Source of the DNA: Thermoanaerobaculia bacterium
Lineage (GTDB): Bacteria > Acidobacteriota > Thermoanaerobaculia > UBA5066
NCBI GenBank assembly: GCA_017999215.1
Contig: JAGOBQ010000071.1
Span: 1 to 12,555, forward strand
Direction of reading: 5' to 3'
DNA: 12,555 nucleotides
Below the pieces are notes generated by a model. The model saw only the letters and a program-made list of their open reading frames with translations, had not been told where the DNA came from and ran no database searches. Numbering within the stretch: the first letter of the stretch is position 1; each line of letters begins with the position of its first letter. Positions 8,290-12,555 of this stretch are shown here, piece by piece. The position numbers were made by a program, and so were the translations under genes.

Positions 8290-8312
8290 GGCCGCGGAGG
8301 GAGAGCGCGGCC
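8290..8312 (+). terminator. GC-rich hairpin directly after lptE
   Basis: GGCCGCG at 8290-8296 pairs with CGCGGCC at 8306-8312, a 7-base-pair stem with a 9-base loop, starting immediately after the lptE stop. There is no U-tract behind it, so intrinsic termination is doubtful. It may instead protect the 3' end or act with Rho. A weaker second hairpin (GACCC 8373-8377 with GGGTC 8390-8394, then GTTT) lies further down the 155-base gap, which holds no gene that I can see. Confidence 0.35.
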
Positions 8313-8418
8313 TCTCCGAGAAGGCTCGACGGTCCCGGAACGCGGCCGGAAGAAGGGTAGAGCCGGGCGCCGGACCCGAGCCCCGGACGGGGTCGTTTCC
8401 GGCCTTCCCGGCCCGGGG

Positions 8419-8441
8419 GCTCCGCGCTCGGGGCGCGGAGC
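8419..8441 (-). terminator. GC-rich hairpin directly after rpsT
   Basis: GCTCCGCGC at 8419-8427 pairs perfectly with GCGCGGAGC at 8433-8441, a 9-base-pair stem with a 5-base loop. On the minus strand it begins 3 bases after the rpsT stop codon (8445-8447). That position is typical for a terminator, but the sequence after the stem is a C/G run rather than U-rich. A transcript end here is plausible, and the mechanism is uncertain. Confidence 0.4.
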
Positions 8442-8444
8442 GGG

Positions 8445-8708
8445 TCAGTCCGCCTTGGCGGCCTTCTTGTTGGCGCCGGTGGCGAGCCGCGACTTCAGGC
8501 GCGCGGCCTTGTTCTTGTGGATCGTCCCCTTCCGGGCGGCGACGTCGAGCGAGGAGGCGGCCTTCGGCAGCATCTCCTTCGCCTTCTCGGGGGCCGCGGC
8601 GCGGGTCGCCTTGACCACGCGTCGGGTCTCGCTCTTCACCGCGCGGTTCCGCGCCTTCTGCTTGTCGTTCTGGGCGGCACGCTTCTTCGCCTGCTTCGTG
8701 TTGGCCAT
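8445..8708 (-). CDS. rpsT: Small-subunit ribosomal protein bS20
   Basis: This encodes 87 residues from an ATG at 8708. A ribosome site, AAAGGA at 8713-8718, lies 4 bases upstream. The protein begins MANTKQAKKRAAQNDKQKAR, the hallmark S20 N-terminus. It is strongly basic throughout and ends in the typical GTIHKNKAARLKSRL helix, followed by a Lys/Ala tail. S20 binds 16S rRNA early in 30S assembly. Length (about 87) is exactly normal. It sits 63 bases after cpoB at the end of the tol-pal unit, converging on lptE. A perfect palindrome lies in the 5' leader. In E. coli, S20 represses its own translation; whether that happens here is unknown. Confidence 0.97.
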   Translation of the reverse strand: MANTKQAKKRAAQNDKQKARNRAVKSETRRVVKATRAAAPEKAKEMLPKAASSLDVAARKGTIHKNKAARLKSRLATGANKKAAKAD

Positions 8709-8741
8709 CGTTTCCTTTCGGGTCGGTCCCGGGTCTTCTTC

Positions 8742-8759
8742 CCTCCGCCCGGGCGGAGG
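8742..8759 (-). repeat. Perfect 18-base palindrome between cpoB and rpsT
   Basis: CCTCCGCCCGGGCGGAGG is its own reverse complement. As RNA it can fold as a 7-base-pair stem with a CCGG loop. It lies 33 bases upstream of the rpsT ATG and 12 bases after the cpoB stop. It is followed on the minus strand by GGAAGAAG, with no U-tract. It may be a partial terminator or processing site for the tol-pal transcript, a leader structure for rpsT, or a protein-binding site. A GATAAT hexamer (8765-8760, minus) adjoins it but lacks a convincing -35. Confidence 0.5.
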
Positions 8760-8771
8760 ATTATCGAGGGT

Positions 8772-9644
8772 TCAGCGGGAGTCGGAGCCGAGGGAGCGCA
8801 GCCGCTGGCGCGCGCTCTTGGCCTCGTCCGAGGTCGGGTACTCGTGGACGACGAACTGGAGCTGGACGATGGCCTGCGCCTTCTCCCCGAGCTCCAGGTG
8901 GGCGAGCCCCTTCCGCAGGTGCGCCGAGGAGGCCTTGTCGCTCTGCGGATACTCCTTCAGGAGCCGCTCGAGCGTGCCGAGCGCCTCGCGGTGCTTCTTC
9001 TGCGCCGTCCAGCACTCCGCCGCCCAGAAGAGGGCGTCGTCGGAGAGGTCGGTCCGGGGATACGTCTCGACGTACTCCTCGAAGCCCTGCCGCGCCAGCT
9101 CGAAGCGCCCGCGCTGGTAGTCGCCGAGCGCGGCGTTGTAGAGGTCGGCCGGACCGGCCCGTCCGGCCGGAGGCTTCGTCGTTCCCGGCGCGGGGGCGGG
9201 GACGGCGGGGACCGCCGCGGGCCCACCGGGAATCACCAGGGTTCCCGGCACGGGCGCCGTGGCGCTCGGAGTCGCGGCGTCCAGCTTCGCCTGGGTCTCG
9301 GCAAGCTGCTGCGAAAGCTGCGCGAGGCGGCGGTTCGAATCTTCCAGCTTGCCGGCGAGCGCCTGGAGCTCGCGCGTCAGCTCGTCGAACCGGGTCCCGG
9401 TCTCGGCGTTCGAGCGCAGGATCGTGGCGACCTGCTTCGTCAGGTTCTGGTTGAGCTTCTCGACCTCGTCCTTCGAGCTGGTCTGCTGGGAGAGCTTGTC
9501 GACCTGCTTCTCGACGTCGGTGACGTGCCTGTGGAGGCCCTCGATGTCGCTCCCGGAGACGCAGCCGCCCAGGACGGACGCGAAGAGGAGCGCCCCCGCG
9601 AGGGGGGCGCTCCGGCGGAGACGATCGACGCGGGGCGACGTCAC
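8772..9644 (-). CDS. cpoB: Tol-Pal system protein CpoB/YbgF, predicted lipoprotein form
   Basis: This encodes 290 residues from a GTG at 9644 that overlaps the pal stop (GTGA). No ribosome site is obvious, so coupling to pal is likely. Residues 5-28 form a signal with Arg residues, a hydrophobic stretch and lipobox LGGC (25-28), so it is probably lipidated; E. coli CpoB is a soluble periplasmic protein. Residues 33-123 are a charged, Gln-rich coiled coil (LSQQ, VEKLNQNL, LAQLSQQLAETQ), the trimerisation region. A Pro/Ala/Gly linker (about 125-165) leads to three TPR units: DLYNAALGDYQRGRFELARQ, then DALFWAAECWTAQKKHREAL, then AHLRKGLAHLELGEKAQAI. This is the standard YbgF order. CpoB is known to coordinate PBP1B-dependent peptidoglycan synthesis with Tol-driven outer-membrane constriction. 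It is directly downstream of pal, as in many genomes. A longer frame upstream exists only because it runs through pal. Confidence 0.92.
   Translation of the reverse strand: MTSPRVDRLRRSAPLAGALLFASVLGGCVSGSDIEGLHRHVTDVEKQVDKLSQQTSSKDEVEKLNQNLTKQVATILRSNAETGTRFDELTRELQALAGKLEDSNRRLAQLSQQLAETQAKLDAATPSATAPVPGTLVIPGGPAAVPAVPAPAPGTTKPPAGRAGPADLYNAALGDYQRGRFELARQGFEEYVETYPRTDLSDDALFWAAECWTAQKKHREALGTLERLLKEYPQSDKASSAHLRKGLAHLELGEKAQAIVQLQFVVHEYPTSDEAKSARQRLRSLGSDSR
9587..9613 (-). repeat. Strong hairpin in the early coding region of cpoB
   Basis: GGAGCGCCCCC at 9587-9597 pairs with GGGGGCGCTCC at 9603-9613, an 11-base-pair perfect stem with a 5-base loop. It begins about 30 bases into the cpoB frame, inside the signal-peptide codons (RSAPLAGALL). 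It could be coincidental in such GC-rich DNA, or could limit translation or mark a 3' end for pal mRNA. Confidence 0.45.
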
Positions 9645-10198
9645 TTCGCGGTCACGACGAAGTGGGCGCGCCGGTTCTGGGACCAGGCGTCCTCGGTCTG
9701 GCCCTCGACGAAGGGCCGCTCCTCGCCGTAGGAGAGCGTCGTGATCCGGCTCGCGTCGATGCCGAGCGAGACGAGGTAGTCGCGCGCAGCGTTCGCCCGC
9801 TTGTCGCCCAGAGCCATGTTGTACTTGTTGGAGCCCCGCTCGTCGCAGTGGCCCTCGACCTGGACCTTCACGGTGGGCCACTTCTTGAGCCACTCGGCGT
9901 TCGCGGCCATGGCGTCCCTCTGGTCGGCCCGGACGTCGTAGAGGTCGTAGTCGTAGAAGATGTCCTTGAGATAGCCCTTCTTGTTGAGCTCTTCGAGATC
10001 GGCGGGAAGCGATTCGGCGACCGGCTCGGCAACGGGTGCGGCGATCGGCTCCTCGACAGGGACGGGGACGGGGGTCGGCGTCGGTTCGACCTTTACTTCC
10101 GGGGCCGGAGCCGGGGCGGGCTTCTTCGTGCAGCAGCCCGCGGTTACGAGAAGGCCGGCGGCGAGAACCAGTCCCAGAGACCTGAACGGCTTCGTCAT
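9641..10198 (-). CDS. pal: Peptidoglycan-associated lipoprotein Pal
   Basis: This encodes 185 residues from an ATG at 10198. GGAGG at 10208-10212 lies 9 bases upstream; an in-frame GTG at 10201 is an alternative start one codon earlier. Residues 1-22 form a lipoprotein signal ending in TAGC (19-22). Next is a Pro/Ala/Val/Glu-rich linker with PTPTPVPVPVEEP (to about 66), then an OmpA-like domain from about 78. GHCDERG at 116-122 and the following LGDKRA place the two peptidoglycan-binding residues at D119 and R134, the spacing seen in OmpA/Pal proteins. Pal anchors the outer membrane to peptidoglycan and is moved to division sites by TolA/TolB. Oddities are a second Cys right after the lipidated one (GCC), and Cys where Thr is usual in GHTDERG. 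It follows tolB across a 95-base gap containing a promoter candidate. Identification is firm. Confidence 0.96.
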   Translation of the reverse strand: MTKPFRSLGLVLAAGLLVTAGCCTKKPAPAPAPEVKVEPTPTPVPVPVEEPIAAPVAEPVAESLPADLEELNKKGYLKDIFYDYDLYDVRADQRDAMAANAEWLKKWPTVKVQVEGHCDERGSNKYNMALGDKRANAARDYLVSLGIDASRITTLSYGEERPFVEGQTEDAWSQNRRAHFVVTAK

Positions 10199-10250
10199 CA
10201 CGGTGAACCTCCGATTGGGAAAAGGCGCGATGCCCTTTCAGTTGATCTCG

Positions 10251-10279
10251 ATTCTAAGCGCTGCCGCCTGCCCGGACAA
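10251..10279 (-). promoter_or_regulatory. Sigma70-like promoter for pal-cpoB
   Basis: On the minus strand TTGTCC (10279-10274) is a -35 matching TTGACA at 4 of 6 positions. A spacer of exactly 17 bases follows, then TAGAAT (10256-10251), a -10 matching TATAAT at 5 of 6. The predicted start is near 10244, giving a leader of about 45 bases before the pal ATG that contains the GGAGG ribosome site. In GC-rich DNA this combination is unlikely to be random. The -35 overlaps the loop of a hairpin. Confidence 0.6.
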
Positions 10280-10286
10280 CCCGGGC
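10270..10286 (-). repeat. Hairpin between tolB and pal
   Basis: GCCCGG at 10270-10275 pairs with CCGGGC at 10281-10286 around a 5-base loop. It lies just after the tolB stop (10294-10296) and overlaps the -35 of the pal promoter. There is no U-tract. It may act as a partial terminator or a protection point within the tol-pal transcript. Confidence 0.35.
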
Positions 10287-10293
10287 GGCCGCA

Positions 10294-11634
10294 TCAGTCC
10301 ATCGTCCGTTCCCAGACAGGATAGCCGTTGTTCCCGGCCTCCGTCAGGACTTTGAAACCGGAGCCGTCGACTCCGGCCGAGACGATCTGGGTCGACCGAC
10401 CGCGCTGGAGCTCCCAGGCGATCCGGGAGCCGTCGGGAGACCAGGTGGGGTTCTCGTTCGTTCCGGGCCCGCTCGAGATCTGGAAGGTCCGCCCCGACGT
10501 CAGGTCGAGGACGCAGATCTGGAAGTCCCCCTCGTTCCGGCAGGCGTAGGCGAGCCGGCCGCCGTCGGGGGAGAAGGCGGGCTCGTCGCTCCAGTTGCCG
10601 GTGAGGGTCAGCTTCCGCACGTTCGCCCCCTCGAGGTCCATCAGGTAGATCTGGGGCGTCCCCTGCCGGTTCGACGTGAACGCGATCTCCCGGCCGTTCG
10701 GCGAGAAACGGGGGCTGGAGTCGATCGCCGAGGAGTTCGTCAGCCTCCGGTGGCCCGATCCGTCGAGGTTCACGACGAAGATCTCCGGGTTCCCGCGGAC
10801 GCTCCCGGCGTAGGCGACCATCTTCCCGTCCGGAGAGAACGAGGGCGCGGAGTTCAGCTCCGTCGGGACCGGGATCTTGTTCCTCGTCCCTCCCGAAAGA
10901 GAGAACCAGTAGAGGCCGGGGGGGGTGCTCACGAACGACTGGTAGATGATCTTCGACCCGTCGTACGACCAGTCGGGCGCAATCGACAGCGAGCGGTGGA
11001 ACGTCAGCCGCCGCTCGTTCTCGCCGTCCCAGTCCATCACGTAGATCTCCTTGCCGCGTCCGCCGTCCCGGTCGGAGACGAACGCGATCCGAGTCAGGAA
11101 CGGCCCGGGACGCCCCGTGAACTGGCGGACGACGTCGTTCGCGATGGTGTGCGCCACGCGCCGGATCGAGACGCCCGCGGCCGAATACCGCTTGCCGAGG
11201 ATCGAGCGGAGGGTGCGGAGGTCGATCAGCTGGGCCGTGACGACGACGTTCGTCCCCTCGGCCTGGATCTGCGTGTCGAGGAGGAACTGGGCGCCGGAGG
11301 CGATCCAGGCGTCGCCCTCTTCGCGCGTCGCCGGGGGCCGGAACCCCTTCGGGTGGAGGGCGGAATCGGCCAGGACGAACCAGGGAGAGCTCCCCAGGTC
11401 GCCCGTCAGCGCCGAGCGGAAGGGGTCGACCAGGTCCCGCTCGACGACCTCCGAGGCCGGGGCCTTCGGAGAGGGGATGGCGAGAGCGACCCGGCGTCCG
11501 CCTTCCTGCGAGAGGACCAGGGAGATGTCGGTCGGCTGCGCCGGCGGCGCGACCGTCGGGACCGGCTGCTGCCCGGCGATCGGGGCGAGGGCGGCGACGA
11601 GCACGAGGCCCGTGGCGAAGGAGAGGAGACGCAT
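10294..11634 (-). CDS. tolB: Tol-Pal system periplasmic beta-propeller TolB
   Basis: This encodes 446 residues from an ATG at 11634. A strong GGAGG at 11641-11645 lies 6 bases upstream, and the signal peptide MRLLSFATGLVLVAALA begins right there. A GTG at 11658, overlapping the tolA stop, is in frame but has no ribosome site and would add a basic 8-residue prefix. After the signal peptide and a Pro-rich stretch comes the N-terminal alpha/beta domain (through about residue 175). The six-bladed propeller follows, with repeated S/P-x-FSPDG or WSPDG motifs: APDWSYDG, APSFSPDG, SPRFSPNG, EPAFSPDG, NPTWSPDG. Each blade contains a strand of the type EIYVMDWDG, EIFVVNLDG or QIYLMDLEG. TolB is periplasmic and cycles between Pal and TolA. 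Length is near the usual 430. Gene order tolA-tolB-pal confirms the call. Confidence 0.95.
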   Translation of the reverse strand: MRLLSFATGLVLVAALAPIAGQQPVPTVAPPAQPTDISLVLSQEGGRRVALAIPSPKAPASEVVERDLVDPFRSALTGDLGSSPWFVLADSALHPKGFRPPATREEGDAWIASGAQFLLDTQIQAEGTNVVVTAQLIDLRTLRSILGKRYSAAGVSIRRVAHTIANDVVRQFTGRPGPFLTRIAFVSDRDGGRGKEIYVMDWDGENERRLTFHRSLSIAPDWSYDGSKIIYQSFVSTPPGLYWFSLSGGTRNKIPVPTELNSAPSFSPDGKMVAYAGSVRGNPEIFVVNLDGSGHRRLTNSSAIDSSPRFSPNGREIAFTSNRQGTPQIYLMDLEGANVRKLTLTGNWSDEPAFSPDGGRLAYACRNEGDFQICVLDLTSGRTFQISSGPGTNENPTWSPDGSRIAWELQRGRSTQIVSAGVDGSGFKVLTEAGNNGYPVWERTMD

Positions 11635-11654
11635 CGCGGACCTCCGGGGGGGCT

Positions 11655-12416
11655 TCACTGGAAGCGGATGTGGACCCCCAGCTGCTCGCCCCGGAACTCG
11701 GGCGGGAGCGGCGGGAGCGGGTTGGCGGAGTAGATGGCGCGCGCGGCCGCGCGGTCGTAGAACGCGAGGCCAGAGGAGGTCTCGACCTTCACGTCGGTGA
11801 CCTGGCCGGAGCGCTGGATCCGGAACGTGACGACGCAGGCGGTCCCCTCGGCGACGTCCGGCTTCAGCCAGTTCGCACCGATGAGGGCCTGGATCTGCTC
11901 GGCGTAGTAGGAGAAGGGAAAGTCGGAGTCGAAGCCGGAGAGAGAGGCGCCGAAGCTCGAAAGCCCGGGGCTGCCGCTCCCGCCGAGCCCCCCGTTCCCC
12001 GCGGAGGGGAGCTCGACCGCCGAGTCGGTCGCGGCCGGCCGGGGCCCGGGGGCGGACGCGCGCGGCGCCGGCTTCGGCGCCTCCCCCTTCTTCGGCTTTC
12101 CGGGGAGCGGGAGCGCCTCGGCGGACGGTGCCGGAGCCTCGTCGCGGATCTTCTCGATGACCCTCTTGGGGGGCGCCTCGGCCTGCGGACGGGCCGCGGG
12201 GCGTCCGGGCGGACCGGAGAGCCGCGCGAGGGCGCCGGGTGAGACGACCCGGACCGGGAGGGACATCAGCGGCGGAGTCGTCAGCTTCCGGGGCTGCGAG
12301 ATGAGGACCAGGAAGACGACGAACGCCGCGTGCGCCGCGAGGGAGAGCGCCACCGCGAGGCCGTGCGGCGCGTCGGGCCGCCGGTTCCGTTCTTCCAGGA
12401 CCTCCGAGACCGTCAC
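11655..12416 (-). CDS. tolA: TolA/TonB-family energy-transducing protein, short
   Basis: This encodes 253 residues from a GTG at 12416 that overlaps the tolR stop (GTGA), with a weak AAGGG before it. Residues about 19-40 form one transmembrane helix, GLAVALSLAAHAAFVVFLVL. It carries S25 and H29, the Ser-x3-His pair that TolA and TonB use to contact the TolQR or ExbBD motor. Residues about 55-150 are a Pro/Ala/Lys-rich periplasmic spacer, then a Gly/Ser-rich stretch (GNGGLGGSGSPGLSS). The C-terminal domain (about 168-253) is TonB-like: YYAEQIQALIGANW, VVTFRIQRSGQVTDVKV and AIYSANPLPPLPPEF. It is much shorter than E. coli TolA (421 residues) and lacks the long helical domain II. Its place between tolR and tolB makes a TolA function most likely; a TonB-type role cannot be excluded from sequence alone. 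Confidence 0.85.
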   Translation of the reverse strand: MTVSEVLEERNRRPDAPHGLAVALSLAAHAAFVVFLVLISQPRKLTTPPLMSLPVRVVSPGALARLSGPPGRPAARPQAEAPPKRVIEKIRDEAPAPSAEALPLPGKPKKGEAPKPAPRASAPGPRPAATDSAVELPSAGNGGLGGSGSPGLSSFGASLSGFDSDFPFSYYAEQIQALIGANWLKPDVAEGTACVVTFRIQRSGQVTDVKVETSSGLAFYDRAAARAIYSANPLPPLPPEFRGEQLGVHIRFQ

Positions 12417-12555
12417 GGGCCCTTCTCGCTCCGGAGCTCCGTGACCATCCCGAGGCTCTCGACCCCGAGACGGTTCAGGACGTCCATCGTCTCGACGACG
12501 ACGCCGTACGGCAGGTTCCGATCGGCCTTGAGATAGACCGCCCGGTCTTTCCGGT
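12413..12555 (-). CDS. tolR: TolR/ExbD-family protein, C-terminal 46 residues (5' end outside window)
   Basis: The minus-strand frame is open from the window edge to the TGA at 12415-12413. It reads RKDRAVYLKADRNLPYGVVV, then ETMDVLNRLGVESLGMVTEL and a short charged tail. This is the ExbD/TolR periplasmic C-terminal signature (V-x-L-K-A-D-x-x-x-x-Y-x-x-V-x-x-x-M-D and a final G-x-x-x-x-x-x-V-T). ExbD/TolR proteins are single-span inner-membrane subunits that, with TolQ/ExbB, convert proton flow into work on TolA/TonB. The position immediately before tolA, with a 4-base overlap, favours TolR. The transmembrane segment with the key Asp, and tolQ, should lie beyond 12555. Confidence 0.88.
   Translation of the reverse strand, partial: RKDRAVYLKADRNLPYGVVVETMDVLNRLGVESLGMVTELRSEKGP

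Noticed and set aside
8760..8788. Possible rpsT promoter with GATAAT as -10
   Set aside because: The -10 matches 5 of 6, but no acceptable -35 is found at 16-18 bases and the predicted start falls inside the palindrome, so I do not list it as a feature.
8455..9731. Plus-strand open frames across rpsT and cpoB
   Set aside because: They are antisense to two clearly recognised genes and show no domain, ribosome site or sensible composition.
11635..11658. GTG start for tolB overlapping the tolA stop
   Set aside because: It forms a GTGA overlap like others here, but there is no ribosome site before it. A strong GGAGG sits 6 bases before the ATG at 11634, where the signal peptide begins.
1..12555. 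Mobile elements, CRISPR arrays, tRNA or rRNA genes, toxin-antitoxin or defence genes
   Set aside because: Looked for by eye and not seen: no transposase or integrase, no regularly spaced direct repeats, no tRNA-like cloverleaf, and composition is uniform along the window.

Overview
The window is a compact, very GC-rich (roughly 70% by eye) chromosomal segment from a Gram-negative (diderm) bacterium. It encodes an LPS-assembly lipoprotein (LptE) and most of a Tol-Pal envelope system, so an outer membrane with LPS is expected. No phylogenetic marker here was compared with a database. Acidobacteriota (for example Thermoanaerobaculia-like) or a myxobacterial/deltaproteobacterial lineage are my best guesses, held with low confidence.

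Layout. Bases 1-5268 (+ strand) are the 3' part of a chemotaxis-type operon: the C-terminal end of a CheA kinase (cut by the window edge), a small CheW, a 738-residue HEAT-repeat protein, a CheR methyltransferase and a CheB methylesterase. The first four are joined by 4-base stop/start overlaps and cheB follows after 4 bases, so this is very probably one transcript with coupled translation. Bases 5303-8289 (+) carry leuS and lptE, again with a 4-base overlap. A candidate extended -10 promoter lies only 12 bases before the leuS ATG. Bases 8290-8444 are a gene-free gap with GC-rich hairpins where two convergent units meet.

From 12555 down to 8445 (- strand) the order is tolR/exbD (3' part only), a short TolA/TonB-type protein, tolB, pal, cpoB (ybgF) and rpsT. 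tolR/tolA and pal/cpoB have 4-base GTGA overlaps. The largest gap (97 bases, before pal) holds a hairpin and a good sigma70-like promoter (TTGTCC, 17 bases, TAGAAT), which suggests that pal-cpoB can be transcribed separately.

How the genes work together. CheR and CheB would add and remove methyl groups on chemoreceptors, CheW would couple receptors to CheA, and the HEAT-repeat protein is an uncharacterised, probably cytoplasmic, protein-binding accessory in the same operon. Tol-Pal uses the proton-motive force through TolQ/R/A to position Pal and TolB during outer-membrane constriction, and CpoB links this to peptidoglycan synthesis. LptE supports the LptD translocon that delivers LPS to the surface.

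Most of the window is ordinary housekeeping and envelope biology. I see no mobile element, CRISPR array, tRNA or rRNA. The best candidate for something undescribed is the large HEAT-repeat protein between cheW and cheR. Second-tier observations are the probable leaderless leuS start, the absence of holA between lptE and rpsT, the short proline-rich TolA, the predicted lipoprotein form of CpoB, and several strong hairpins in and around the pal-cpoB-rpsT transcript.
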